This document shows, piece by piece, positions 43,144 to 52,311 of a stretch of 64,000 nt of DNA. Every line of letters begins with the position of its first letter. The first letter of the stretch is position 1. The translations under genes were made by a program, and so were the position numbers. Below the pieces are notes generated by a model. It worked only from the letters and a program-made list of their open reading frames with translations, did not search any database and was not told the DNA's origin. The DNA comes from an uncultured Clostridia bacterium (GTDB taxonomy: Bacteria > Bacillota > Clostridia > Christensenellales > Borkfalkiaceae): NCBI GenBank assembly GCA_947625555.1, contig CANQOT010000005.1, positions 34,511-98,510 on the forward strand, given 5' to 3'.

Positions 43144-45486
43144 TTATTTGAGGGTGGCGATCGTCACGCCCGTCTCGCCCTCCCCGTACTTCCCGAGGCG
43201 GAAAGAGGCGACATGGGGGTGTTTTTTGAGGACGGCATGCACGGCGGCGCGGAGCTTCCCCGTACCCATGCCGTGGACGATGCGCACTTCGGCGAGCCCC
43301 GCGAGCACCGCGCTGTCCAAATATTTTTCCAGCTCGGACTCCATTTCCGCCGTCGTCATGCCGATGAGGTCGACTTCGGGGCGGATATCTGCGCGGGCCG
43401 TGACGTCGCGCTTCAACTGCACGGAGACTTCGGGCTTCGGCACATCGGTGGCGGTATATAGATCGTCCAAGGGCACTTTGATGCGGATGACGCCCGCCCG
43501 CACTTCGGCCTTTTCTTTGCCGACAGAGAGCACCGTCCCCTCCGTCTGCATGCTCCCGATGCGCACCCGCATGCCCGCGCGGACCGTCGCCGCATCGAGC
43601 TTTTCCGCACGGATCGGAGCCTCGTCCTCGGACATGGTACCCCTCTTTAACGTGTTCTTCAAAGTCCGCGCATGGATGAGGTCGCTCTCCGAGATGCTCT
43701 CCTTTTTGAAGATCTCCTCGATCTCGGAAAGGATCTCCTCTGCCTCGGCGGTGCGCTGCGAGACGATCCTCCTCGCCTCCGCCTTGGACGATGCGAGGAA
43801 TTTTTCTTTCTCTCTTGCGAACTTTTCCTCCTCGCGCCCGAGCGCCTTCATGCGCTCCTCCCATTCGCGGCGAAGCGCTTCCGCCTCCGCGGCGACCTTT
43901 TCCGCCTTGATACGGCTCTCCTCGGCCGCGCGGACGGTGCGCTCGAAGGTGCGTGCGCCCTCCGAAAGATAACCCCGCGCCTCCTCCACCGTCTCGGGCG
44001 GAAAGCCCAGCCGCGTACAGATCGCGAGGGCGTTGGAGGAGCCCGGCGCGCCCATTTTAAGTTCGTACAGGGGGCGGAAGCTGCTCGCATCGAACGCCAT
44101 GTTGCCGTTTTTGATCCCCTCCGTCTCGTAGGCAAACTCTTTGAGGGCGGAATAGTGCGTCGTGACGATGCCGCGGCACCCCTTCTTCATGAGGGCGGAG
44201 AGGACGGCCTTCGCGAGGGCCTGCCCCTCCTCGGGGTCGGTGCCCCCGCCCGGCTCGTCGATGAGCACGAAGGAATTTTCGCTCGCCTCTTTCAAAATTT
44301 CCCGCAGGCTGACGATGTGCGAGGAGAAGGTCGAAAGGTTCTCCTCGATGGATTGGCTGTCGCCCACGTCGCAGAAGATACGGCTCACGGGGAGGCGGGT
44401 GCCCTCTGCCGCGGGCACGAAGAGCCCGCACGCCGCCATGAGGCAGAAAAGGCCGCACATTTTGAGGGTGACAGTCTTGCCGCCCGTGTTCGCGCCCGAA
44501 AGGAGCAAAAAGCGGTAGCCCTCGCCGACCGACACGGAGACGGGCACGGCCTTCTTTTGATCGAGAAGGGGATGCCTGCCCCGCCTGATATCGACGACGC
44601 CCTTCGCATTCAGGGCGGGCTTTACCGCCTTCAACGCATAGCCGTATTCGGCGCGGGCATAGAAGGTATCCGCTTCGACGGTCAAGGCGACCGAATGCTC
44701 CAACGAGGCGCGCAGCCGCCCCAAACGTCCCGAAAGATCTTTGAGAATGCGCTCCTCTTCCTCCTTCTCGTCGACGGAGAGGGACTTCAACTCGTTGTTC
44801 ATTTCGAGGACTTCCTCGGGTTCGATGAACACCGTCGCCCCGCTCTGCGAGCGATCGTGCACGAAGCCGCGGACGGCGCGCTTGTACTCCGCCTTGACGG
44901 GAATGACGAAACGGTCGTCGCGGACGGTGACGAGGCCGTCCTGCAAAAATTTCTTTTCGTCCCCCGCAAGGTACTGCATGAGGCGGGCGCGGATCCGCTC
45001 GCCGAGGAGACGCATCTCCCGCCTGATGGCGAAGAGCTTTTCGCTCGCGTCGTCGGCAATTTTATCCTCGCTCACGATCTTGTCGCCGATCTCCCGTTCG
45101 AGGCGGGCGTCAAAATCGAGCTGCGAGACAAGGTCCTTGAAGAGGACGATGTTCTCGTCCGCAAGCGCGTTGACGGAATCGTACAGGACGCGGACGGAAC
45201 GCAGCATGCGGGCGCAGGAAAGGAGCTCCCCGCAGGAGAGCGCCGCCCCCTTCTCCGCGCGCTCCAACATATCCCCGCGCGGCGGAAAGTATTCCACCCG
45301 CCCCGCGCCGAGGGTGAAGAGGAGGCGGGTCGCCTCCTCGGTGTAGTCGAGAAGGGTCTTGGCGGCCGAAAGGTCCTCGGTGGGTTCGAAGGCGGCAAGC
45401 GCCGCCTTGCTCTCTTCGAGCACGGCATACTGCGAAGCCGCGTTCAAAATCTTATCGAGCTCTAAAAGTTCCCTGCTCCCCTTCAT
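43144..45486 (-). CDS. mutS2: MutS2 (RqcU-like) ATPase with Smr domain
   Basis: Predicted 780 residues. Bacterial MutS2 is implicated in ribosome collision rescue and in limiting recombination. The core has the clamp region, then Walker A LLLSGANTGGKTVTLK near residue 330. Walker B reads VLIDEPGGGTDPEEG, where most relatives have DELGAGTDP, so Pro-Gly replaces Leu-Gly. TTHYSALKEFAYE is the switch region. A long coiled coil spans about 510-620. The C-terminal Smr domain (from ~705) has DLIGMTTAEM and IVHGMGTGKLRAAV. It overlaps the upstream U32 gene by four bases. It is the last gene of the uvrC operon. Confidence 0.95.
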   Translation of the reverse strand: MKGSRELLELDKILNAASQYAVLEESKAALAAFEPTEDLSAAKTLLDYTEEATRLLFTLGAGRVEYFPPRGDMLERAEKGAALSCGELLSCARMLRSVRVLYDSVNALADENIVLFKDLVSQLDFDARLEREIGDKIVSEDKIADDASEKLFAIRREMRLLGERIRARLMQYLAGDEKKFLQDGLVTVRDDRFVIPVKAEYKRAVRGFVHDRSQSGATVFIEPEEVLEMNNELKSLSVDEKEEEERILKDLSGRLGRLRASLEHSVALTVEADTFYARAEYGYALKAVKPALNAKGVVDIRRGRHPLLDQKKAVPVSVSVGEGYRFLLLSGANTGGKTVTLKMCGLFCLMAACGLFVPAAEGTRLPVSRIFCDVGDSQSIEENLSTFSSHIVSLREILKEASENSFVLIDEPGGGTDPEEGQALAKAVLSALMKKGCRGIVTTHYSALKEFAYETEGIKNGNMAFDASSFRPLYELKMGAPGSSNALAICTRLGFPPETVEEARGYLSEGARTFERTVRAAEESRIKAEKVAAEAEALRREWEERMKALGREEEKFAREKEKFLASSKAEARRIVSQRTAEAEEILSEIEEIFKKESISESDLIHARTLKNTLKRGTMSEDEAPIRAEKLDAATVRAGMRVRIGSMQTEGTVLSVGKEKAEVRAGVIRIKVPLDDLYTATDVPKPEVSVQLKRDVTARADIRPEVDLIGMTTAEMESELEKYLDSAVLAGLAEVRIVHGMGTGKLRAAVHAVLKKHPHVASFRLGKYGEGETGVTIATLK

Positions 45487-47609
45487 AAAAGCCTCCTCTC
45501 CGCGTGCCCCTTCGTCGTCTTTCCCGTGCGAAGGGGAAGGGCGGAATGATCGTAAAGACGCGACGCAATGCCCTGCGTTTCGGCGAGCGTCGCACAGTTA
45601 TAGAGCTCAAAGCGGCATACCATGCCCGAGATGCGGTATCTCCGCAGGGGGAAAACGCGCCCCTCATCGTCGGTGAGGCGGTAGTGCGCCTTCTTGTCGC
45701 ATTCCCCGCAAGTCGCCCCGAACGGGCAGTAGCAAAGGTCCATGACCTTGATGTCGCCGCCCGCGAGCGCAAAGGCTCCCCGCGCCGCAAGGGCGTCTTG
45801 CTCCCGCACGGTGAGTTCCTTGGAGAGGGCAAAATACTTCGCATATTCGGCGATCCCCGCCACCCCATAGGCGTTGGAGAGGTTGAGCCCCGTGCCCGCA
45901 AAGAGGGGGATGCGGTACTTTTTCGCGAGCAAAATGCCGTAATAGCCCTCCGCATAGATGCCGTCGAAGAGGGAAAATTTCTCCGCAAGAAGTGCCTCGT
46001 CCTCCGCCGTGAAGAGGGGCGGAAGATACAAAAAGACTTCGCCCGCATGCGCCGGCCGCGCGATCTTCGCATAGTCGGCGGGCTTATAGATGAGGATATC
46101 CGCGCCTTTCTCCCCTATGACCGCGGATACGGTACCCCTCTCGGGCGTGACATGGGCCTCGCCCGCGACGGGTTTAAGGGGCTCCCGCGGGGGATCGAGC
46201 CGCGCGAGAAGGGCGGCAAAGAAGTCCCTGCGGAAGGCGTTGAGGGCGGACTTTGGCATGAACGCCCCCTCCGTTTCGACGACGGTATGTACTTTTAGCG
46301 GAAGGCCGTCCGTCCTCTGGAAACATGCACGAAGCTCCCCTTCCGTGAGGGGCGCGCTTTGGGCGGGTTGGAGCAATGTCTCCCCCTCAAAGACGAGCCC
46401 TTCGCACCGGGCGCGCGGTCTTTCCCCCGCCATAAAGCGCAATTCGACAGATATGGGGCGCGCGCAAACGGGCAGAAGCGCCTCTTCGTTGGAGCGCACG
46501 GAAGTCGTGAGGCGCACCTCGTCGCCCGCACGCAGCTTTTGGGCGGAGGCGAGGTAGAACCCGCCCTCCCCGCTTTGGGAATAGACGGCCCCGCCGACCT
46601 CGTTTCCCCCGCGCAGGATCTTGAAAGCGTCCCCCCTCTCCGCAACGTATGCGGAGGAACAGAAGGGCTTACCCTGTCTGAATGAAAGGCTGCCGACGGC
46701 CTCCCCGATATGCCCCTGCACGCGGCGCGAGAGAAAGCCTTCCCGCTGCCCGAAAGCGAGCCCTTCGGTGTAATCGCCGCGGTTATAGGCGCGCACGAGG
46801 CGGCAAAACGCCTCGCCCGCGGGCTCGCCGCCGAGAAGGGCACGGTAGTATTTCACGGCCGCCGCAACATATTCGGGCCGCCGCATCCGCCCCTCGATTT
46901 TGAGGGAAGCGACCTCCGCGGCAAGCAGTTCGTCCACCCTTTTCCCGAGGCAGAGGTCGGAGGGCGAGAGCGCATAGGCCACGTTTTCGAACCCCTGCCT
47001 ATCAATTTTATAGCGTTTGCGGCAGGGCTGTTTGCACCGCCCGCGGTTGCCGCTGTTGTTTCCGATGAAGGACGAGAGATAACATTGCCCCGAAAAGGAC
47101 GAGCAGAGCGCTCCCTGTACGAATACTTCCGTCTCGATGATCTTCGCGACGGCCGCGATATCGGAGATGGGCGTCTCGCGGGCGAGTACGACGCGGGAAA
47201 AGCCGAATGCCTTCGCAAGTTCGGCCCCATATACGTTGCAGCACCCCGCCTGTGTGGACAGGTGCAAGACCATTTGGGGATAGCGGCGTTTGAGTTCCCG
47301 CCCGAGAAAAAGATCTTGGAGCAGGAGGGCGTCGGCGCCCGCATTCCAGACTTCGAGAGCGGTCGCAAAGAAATCGTCGAGCTCATCGTCCTTCACGAGG
47401 GTATTGAGCGCGACATAGACCTTCGCCCCGAGGATATGGGCCGTCCGTAAGATCTTTGCAAGCGGCTCCATGCCGAAATTCTCCGCACTTGCGCGCGCGG
47501 AGAAGCGGCCGAGCCCCAAATAGATGGCGTCCGCACCCGAAAGAAGGGCTGCATACGCCGCCCGTTCTCCCCCGGCGGGGGCCAAAATTTCCGCCTTCAT
47601 CCTTTGCAT
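45483..47609 (-). CDS. U32 family peptidase (RlhA/YrrO-like) with C-terminal DUF3656-type region
   Basis: Predicted 708 residues. U32 proteins such as RlhA and TrhP take part in RNA hydroxylation with an Fe-S cluster rather than in ordinary proteolysis. The N-terminus ILAPAGGERAAYAALLSGADAIYLG is typical. The four-Cys region is GALCSSFSGQCYLSSF with NRGRCKQPCR. Later sections include KIEGRMRRPEYVAAAVKYYR and, near the C-terminus, MDLCYCPFGATCGECDK, a second Cys cluster. The length and the second region fit the long YrrO/RlhA form. It starts nine bases after the Cof hydrolase stop and overlaps mutS2, so it is within the operon. The exact RNA target is unknown. Confidence 0.9.
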   Translation of the reverse strand: MQRMKAEILAPAGGERAAYAALLSGADAIYLGLGRFSARASAENFGMEPLAKILRTAHILGAKVYVALNTLVKDDELDDFFATALEVWNAGADALLLQDLFLGRELKRRYPQMVLHLSTQAGCCNVYGAELAKAFGFSRVVLARETPISDIAAVAKIIETEVFVQGALCSSFSGQCYLSSFIGNNSGNRGRCKQPCRKRYKIDRQGFENVAYALSPSDLCLGKRVDELLAAEVASLKIEGRMRRPEYVAAAVKYYRALLGGEPAGEAFCRLVRAYNRGDYTEGLAFGQREGFLSRRVQGHIGEAVGSLSFRQGKPFCSSAYVAERGDAFKILRGGNEVGGAVYSQSGEGGFYLASAQKLRAGDEVRLTTSVRSNEEALLPVCARPISVELRFMAGERPRARCEGLVFEGETLLQPAQSAPLTEGELRACFQRTDGLPLKVHTVVETEGAFMPKSALNAFRRDFFAALLARLDPPREPLKPVAGEAHVTPERGTVSAVIGEKGADILIYKPADYAKIARPAHAGEVFLYLPPLFTAEDEALLAEKFSLFDGIYAEGYYGILLAKKYRIPLFAGTGLNLSNAYGVAGIAEYAKYFALSKELTVREQDALAARGAFALAGGDIKVMDLCYCPFGATCGECDKKAHYRLTDDEGRVFPLRRYRISGMVCRFELYNCATLAETQGIASRLYDHSALPLRTGKTTKGHAERRLL

Positions 47610-47618
47610 GATATCCGC

Positions 47619-48425
47619 CTACATGGCATAGTGTTCGATGGCATAGGCGACGCCGTCCTCCTCGCAGGAGGGCACCACCGTCGCGATGCGGCGAAGGGCT
47701 TCCACCCCGCTTGCGACGGCGAACCTCCCGCCCGCCGCTTGCAGCATGGGCACGTCGTTCTCCTGATCGCCGATCGCCGCGATCTCCCCTTGGGGGATAT
47801 GATAATAGCGGGATAAAAATCCGATCGCCGCGGCCTTGGTCTGCCCCTTCGGCATGATCTCGACGAGCCATTCCGAGGAGAGCGTGACAAAGTACTTCTC
47901 CCCGAATTTTTCTTCGAGCATAGCCTTCACCTTTTGCTGGTCCTCGGGCATGCACATGACGAGCGCCTTGGTCACTTTCATGTGTTTTGAGGCCACCATG
48001 TCCGAAAGCGGGGTAGCAGGAACGCTCCCCTTCACCCCGCAGATCTTCTCGTAGGCGTCGAGCAGCCCGTCCCGCCTGTTGGCAAAAAGCTCCTCCCCGG
48101 CGTAGATGTGGATATGCACGTCCCGCTCCTCCAAAAAGCGCACGACTTCGAGCGCCTCTTCCTCGGAAAAGGCGTCGTCTTTCAAAAGCTTCCCCGTCGC
48201 GATATCGGCGATCTGCGCCCCCTGAAAGGCGACGACGAGCCCCTCTTCGAGCCCCAATTCTTTGAGGCGGAGACGGATGGAGGAGAGCATCCTCCCCGTG
48301 CAGACGGCAAAGATCCCGCCCGCCCTTCTGTACGCCGCGATGGCGTCGATGTTGCGCTTCGAAACGGTCCCGTCGGCGCGGACGAGCGTCCCGTCGAAAT
48401 CGGATACAAACATGCGATATTTCAT
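47619..48425 (-). CDS. Cof-type HAD hydrolase
   Basis: Predicted 268-residue sugar-phosphate or cofactor phosphatase. Motif I is MFVSDFDGTLVRADG. The Cof-type cap (C2) lies in the middle (residues about 85-180). Motif III and IV appear as MPKGQTKAAAIGFL and IAAIGDQENDVPMLQAAG, the standard Cof signature. It overlaps the uvrC stop by four bases. The substrate is not predictable. Confidence 0.93.
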   Translation of the reverse strand: MKYRMFVSDFDGTLVRADGTVSKRNIDAIAAYRRAGGIFAVCTGRMLSSIRLRLKELGLEEGLVVAFQGAQIADIATGKLLKDDAFSEEEALEVVRFLEERDVHIHIYAGEELFANRRDGLLDAYEKICGVKGSVPATPLSDMVASKHMKVTKALVMCMPEDQQKVKAMLEEKFGEKYFVTLSSEWLVEIMPKGQTKAAAIGFLSRYYHIPQGEIAAIGDQENDVPMLQAAGGRFAVASGVEALRRIATVVPSCEEDGVAYAIEHYAM

Positions 48426-50233
48426 AGTTCCTCGAAATATTTCCTGATGCGCGCGGCCAGCTCCTTCCCCACGCCCTCCGCCCCGGCGAGTTCCTTCTCG
48501 GAGGCGTGCATGATCTTGTCGATGGTGCCGAATTTGGCGATGAGGGCCTGCCGCTTCTTCCCCCCGACGCCCTCGATCTCTTCGAGCACGGACGAAAGGC
48601 TCCTCTTGGAGTGCAGGTTGCGGAAATATGTAATGGCGAAGCGGTGCGCCTCGTCACGGATGCGTTGGAGCATTTTGAGGGCGTAGTCGCGCCTGTCGAT
48701 CTTCACGCTCCCGTCGCTTTGCAGGGTAAAAACTTCCTCCTCCTGCTTGGCGAGGGCGATGAGGTCGATATCGGTGACGCCCATCTCGTCGAAAATGGCC
48801 TTGACGGCCGAGAGCTGCCCCTTGCCGCCGTCGATGACGATGAGCTGGGGCTTCGCAAAGCGCTCCTCCTCGTCGGTGCCGAGCTTGGCAAGGCGCCGCC
48901 GCAACACTTCCTGCAAGGATGCGAAATCGTTCGCCCCCTCCACCGTCTTGATGCGGAAGCGGCGGTATTCGTACTTGTCTGCCTCGCCCTCGGTAAAGAC
49001 GACCATGCTGCCCACTTTATCGACGCCCGAGATATCGGAGATATCGTAACACTCCATGCGGCGGGGGTAGCGCGTAAGGGACAAAAGTTCTTGAAGGCGA
49101 GCGCAGGCGTTCTTCGTCATGTCGTCCTTATGGGCGATCGCGGAGACCGACTTTTCGAGATATTCGGCGGCATTGCGGGTAGCCATGTCCAAAAGCTCCC
49201 TTCTGATCCCGTACTTCGGGCGGGTGATCTCCACGCCCCGCCCCTCCTTCTCCTTCGCATAGGCGGAGAAGAGTTCGTCGTCGAAGAGCTCCTCGAGAAT
49301 TATCTCGTGAGGGATCTGCTTGTTGGCGTAATATTGCGTGAGGAAACTCATCAAGAGCTCCCCCCGCTCCCCCGCGCCCTCGTCGAGGGCGAAATTCAAA
49401 CTCCCCTGCATGACGCCCGCACGCGTCACGAGGAGGGAAATGCACGCATAGAGCCCATTGGACGCATATGCCCATATGTCCGCATCTACATCCCGCGGCA
49501 TGGCGGTGATACGCCGCTCGCCGAGCTTGGAGAGCATGCGGATCTTGTTGCGGTAGTCGAGGGCGAGTTCGTATTCCTCCGCCTCGGCGAACTTCTGCAT
49601 CTTCTCGGAAAGCAGCCTCTCCGCATCCTCGTAGTCGCCACCGAGGAATGAAAGCGTCTTTTCGACGCGCTCCGCATATTCCTCCTTCGTGACAAAATGC
49701 GCGCAGGGGGAAAGACAACGCCCGAGGTGGTAGTTGAGGCAGGGCTTTTTGGGCTTTTCGCCGATCTTCGTCGAGCAGGTGCGGATATTGTAGATCTTCG
49801 CGGCGACGTCGACGATCTCCTTACAGCTCACGCCCCCCATGAAGGGCCCGAAATACTTGCCGTCCTTTTTCACCCTGCGGGTCACGGAGATGTGCGGAAA
49901 ATCCTCCCGCGTGTGCACCTTGATGTAGGGGTAGGTCTTATCGTCCTTCAAGAGGATGTTGTACTTGGGCTTGTACTTTTTGATGAGGGTGTTTTCGAGC
50001 GCGAGGGCGTCCACTTCGGAAGGCGCGACGATATAGGAAAAATCGGCGATGCTTCTCACCATCGCCTGCACCTTCTCGGGCTTCTCGGAGGAATGGAAAT
50101 ACTGCCGCACGCGGTTTTTGAGAATGCGCGCTTTGCCGACATAGATGACCGTCCCGTCCTTATCGAGCATGATGTAGACGCCGGGGGTATCGGGCAGCAG
50201 CTTCAATTTTTCGCGGATGGCGCTCTCGCTCAT
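48422..50233 (-). CDS. uvrC: UvrABC excinuclease subunit C
   Basis: Dual-incision nuclease of nucleotide excision repair, 603 residues. The GIY-YIG domain is TPGVYIMLDKDGTVIYVGKA with KNRVRQYF. The Cys motif C-P-C (KKPCLNYHLGRCLSPCAHFV) is typical. The UVR helix pair lies near residue 203-235 (KMQKFAEAEEYELALDYRNKI). The RNase H-like 5' nuclease has MECYDISDISG and LIVIDGGKGQLSA. Tandem HhH motifs end the protein (IEGVGGKKRQAL, AEGVGKELA). The track adds 39 residues; the ATG at 50233 fits relatives. No ribosome site is present and the promoter suggests a leaderless message. It heads the operon with Cof, U32 and mutS2. Confidence 0.96.
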   Translation of the reverse strand: MSESAIREKLKLLPDTPGVYIMLDKDGTVIYVGKARILKNRVRQYFHSSEKPEKVQAMVRSIADFSYIVAPSEVDALALENTLIKKYKPKYNILLKDDKTYPYIKVHTREDFPHISVTRRVKKDGKYFGPFMGGVSCKEIVDVAAKIYNIRTCSTKIGEKPKKPCLNYHLGRCLSPCAHFVTKEEYAERVEKTLSFLGGDYEDAERLLSEKMQKFAEAEEYELALDYRNKIRMLSKLGERRITAMPRDVDADIWAYASNGLYACISLLVTRAGVMQGSLNFALDEGAGERGELLMSFLTQYYANKQIPHEIILEELFDDELFSAYAKEKEGRGVEITRPKYGIRRELLDMATRNAAEYLEKSVSAIAHKDDMTKNACARLQELLSLTRYPRRMECYDISDISGVDKVGSMVVFTEGEADKYEYRRFRIKTVEGANDFASLQEVLRRRLAKLGTDEEERFAKPQLIVIDGGKGQLSAVKAIFDEMGVTDIDLIALAKQEEEVFTLQSDGSVKIDRRDYALKMLQRIRDEAHRFAITYFRNLHSKRSLSSVLEEIEGVGGKKRQALIAKFGTIDKIMHASEKELAGAEGVGKELAARIRKYFEEL

Positions 50234-50239
50234 ATCATC

Positions 50240-50268
50240 ATTATATCCGACTGTGGGGATTTTTTCAA
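50240..50268 (-). promoter_or_regulatory. Promoter of the uvrC operon, predicting a leaderless mRNA
   Basis: -35 TTGAAA (50263-50268), 17-base spacer, -10 TATAAT (50240-50245). Six bases later comes the ATG, so +1 falls on the A of the start codon. Confidence 0.7.
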
Positions 50269-50491
50269 GAATTTTGCCCGAAAATTTATCCGCCGCCCAA
50301 AATTTGCGGCCCTTCCCTTCCCGCTTTGCCGCCGAAAAGAGGGCCTGCACGGTCTTGAAAAATCAAAAATTATAAAATGATCCTTATTCCTTCTATTTTA
50401 GCACTTTTTTAGCACTTCGTTTGCTATCATGCAAAAAAATGGGACCAAGGGGCAGATCCGCCCCCATCGTCCCGAAAAAAGGAGAATGGAA

Positions 50492-51724
50492 ATGAAAAAG
50501 AAAGCTATGTTGGGTCTGGCTCTCGCATGTGCGATGTGCTTCACGGTTTCCCTCGCCGCCTGCGGCAACAACGACGCCGTCGTTCCCGACACGACGAAAG
50601 TGACCGAAGAAGTCTGGAAGACGCAAGCCGCCGCATTTGCGGAGGCGACCAACTTTACGCTCGACCGCGTCTCCGTCGAAACGGGGAAATCCGTCGGCAT
50701 GATGAAGCTCGACGGTGCGGTCTACTACGAGGCATGGGGCGATGAAGAAGGCGTCTATACCCTCGAAAACGGAACGTACTACCACTACACGAAGGCGGAT
50801 GCTTCCGCATCATGGGAGAGGGACGAGACCAGTCAATCCGACTACGAAGACCGCATTGAAAGCCCGAAATATGTGATCGTATACGCGGCGGGAGCCGTAG
50901 CGGACGCCTACGCCTCGTTCACCTTCGACGACAAGACGGGCGTCTACTCCGCGGCAGAGCTCTCGATCGGGGAGGAAGCCACCCTCAAAGACGTAGAGGT
51001 CCTTATGTCCGACGGCAAGATCGCGAAAGTCGTCTGCACGCTTGTCGGCGGATATGAAGGAGACGGCGACGAGCGTGTCACCATCGACCATATCGGCACG
51101 ACCAAGATCACGGTCCCGACGAAATATAACGACGACGAGGGCGGCAGCGGCTCAAAGCCCAACCCCGACGCCCCCGGCCAGACGGTCGGCGACGCAAAGG
51201 CATGGGAGACGGCGATCAACGCGAGCGCGGAAAATTTCACCGTGGAAACGTCGCTTCAGGGTATGGATGTGACCATAAAGGTAGCCGGTGACAAAGTTGA
51301 GGAGACCCAATCTGCCACGGGCATGAACATATCCGTGTTCATCGTAAAAGAAGGCGACGTCTATACTACTTACGCGCCCTATGGCGATGGCAGTAAATGG
51401 GTGAAGACGACGGACACCTCCGGCAGCCTCAAAGAAGTTTTCGATGGGATGAAATCGCTTGTCACCGTGCTTGCGGATCATTTCAGCGACTTCACCCTGA
51501 AAGACGGGAAGTATGTCTGCGATAAAGAGCTTGAGCTTACGATCAACGGGAGTACCGCTCACGTCACCGAGATCGAAGCGGACTTTACGACCGGGAAGCT
51601 CGTATCGCTGAAATACACCGCCTCTGTTGAGATAGAGGGACAAATAGCCATCTCGACTTATACGTTCTCGAACTTCGGCACGACGGAAGTAGAGATCCCC
51701 ACAAAGAATATCGTGGAAAACTGA
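50492..51724 (+). CDS. Putative lipoprotein with two similar halves
   Basis: Predicted 410 residues. Lipobox VSLAAC gives Cys24. After a short spacer, two beta-rich halves share a layout: VTEEVWKTQAAAFAEATNFTL with KLDGAVYYEAW, then GDAKAWETAINASAENFTV with MDVTIKVAGDKVEE. Each half ends in a segment of the type TTKITVPTKY or TTEVEIPTKN. This suggests an internal duplication of about 180 residues. No enzyme motif is seen. AAAGGAG seven bases before the ATG at 50492 sets the start. It is flanked by a strong terminator. Confidence 0.75.
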   Translation: MKKKAMLGLALACAMCFTVSLAACGNNDAVVPDTTKVTEEVWKTQAAAFAEATNFTLDRVSVETGKSVGMMKLDGAVYYEAWGDEEGVYTLENGTYYHYTKADASASWERDETSQSDYEDRIESPKYVIVYAAGAVADAYASFTFDDKTGVYSAAELSIGEEATLKDVEVLMSDGKIAKVVCTLVGGYEGDGDERVTIDHIGTTKITVPTKYNDDEGGSGSKPNPDAPGQTVGDAKAWETAINASAENFTVETSLQGMDVTIKVAGDKVEETQSATGMNISVFIVKEGDVYTTYAPYGDGSKWVKTTDTSGSLKEVFDGMKSLVTVLADHFSDFTLKDGKYVCDKELELTINGSTAHVTEIEADFTTGKLVSLKYTASVEIEGQIAISTYTFSNFGTTEVEIPTKNIVEN

Positions 51725-51762
51725 TCCCGGGGAACGTTCAAGGAATTGCAAACAAAAAAGTC

Positions 51763-51795
51763 AAAGGGCGTCCGCGCATGCGCGGACGCCCCTTT
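51763..51795. terminator. Bidirectional terminator between lipoprotein and ArsR gene
   Basis: Perfect 26-base palindrome around GCATGC (GGGCGTCCGCGCATGCGCGG, then ACGCCC), flanked by AAA and TTTCT. It serves the plus-strand lipoprotein and the minus-strand ArsR gene. Confidence 0.82.
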
Positions 51796-51805
51796 CTATC
51801 CCCTT

Positions 51806-52141
51806 TCAGTACCCCAAAAATTCCACGCCCTTCAAGAGGATATCGTTGACGATCTCGTTGTAGAGCGAATAGAAAATGATCTTCCCGTGCCTCTCCGTGC
51901 ATACCATGCCCGCGTCCTTCAAGAATCGGAGCTGGTGCGAGACCGTCGTCTGATTGATGCCGAGCACGCGCGAAATATCGGTAACGCACATTTCCGAGAT
52001 GGCGAGCGCGGAGAGGATGCGCAGCCGCGTCCCGTCCGCAAAGATGGAGAAGAACCGCACGAGCGAGAAGAGCAGTTCGCCGTCGGGAACGTACCCCTCG
52101 ATGAGCCCCTGCGTGCGGCGGTCCAAGAGCAAAGTATCCAT
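51806..52141 (-). CDS. ArsR-family regulator (third copy)
   Basis: Predicted 111-residue winged-helix regulator. The core is IFADGTRLRILSALAISEMCVTDISRVLG, helix-turn-helix INQTTVSHQLRFLKDAGMV and the wing ERHGKIIFYSL. A single Cys lies in EMCVTDI where CadC has CVC, and no alpha5 His motif is seen. The function is not known. The ATG at 52141 has GGGGGAAG upstream; an in-frame ATG 11 codons earlier (the MKKK start) is an alternative. The track start at 52405 runs into the next lipoprotein gene. Confidence 0.9.
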   Translation of the reverse strand: MDTLLLDRRTQGLIEGYVPDGELLFSLVRFFSIFADGTRLRILSALAISEMCVTDISRVLGINQTTVSHQLRFLKDAGMVCTERHGKIIFYSLYNEIVNDILLKGVEFLGY

Positions 52142-52264
52142 ATGCTTCCCCCTGTCTGGTTTTTTCTTCATGATAGCATATGTATCCTTGCACATACGAG
52201 CGATGTTTGTCGCATCGGAAGGGTTTCCGTCGAAAATCTCACCCCTCCCCGCATTTTTTGCACG

Positions 52265-52293
52265 AAAAAGCCCCTCCGCACTGCGCGGAGAGG
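52265..52293 (-). terminator. Terminator of the lipoprotein gene at 52312
   Basis: Stem CCTCTCCGC / GCGGAGGGG (one G-U pair) with a five-base loop and CTTTTTCG on the minus strand. Confidence 0.75.
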
Positions 52294-52311
52294 CTGCCTG
52301 ATCTGTCTGTT

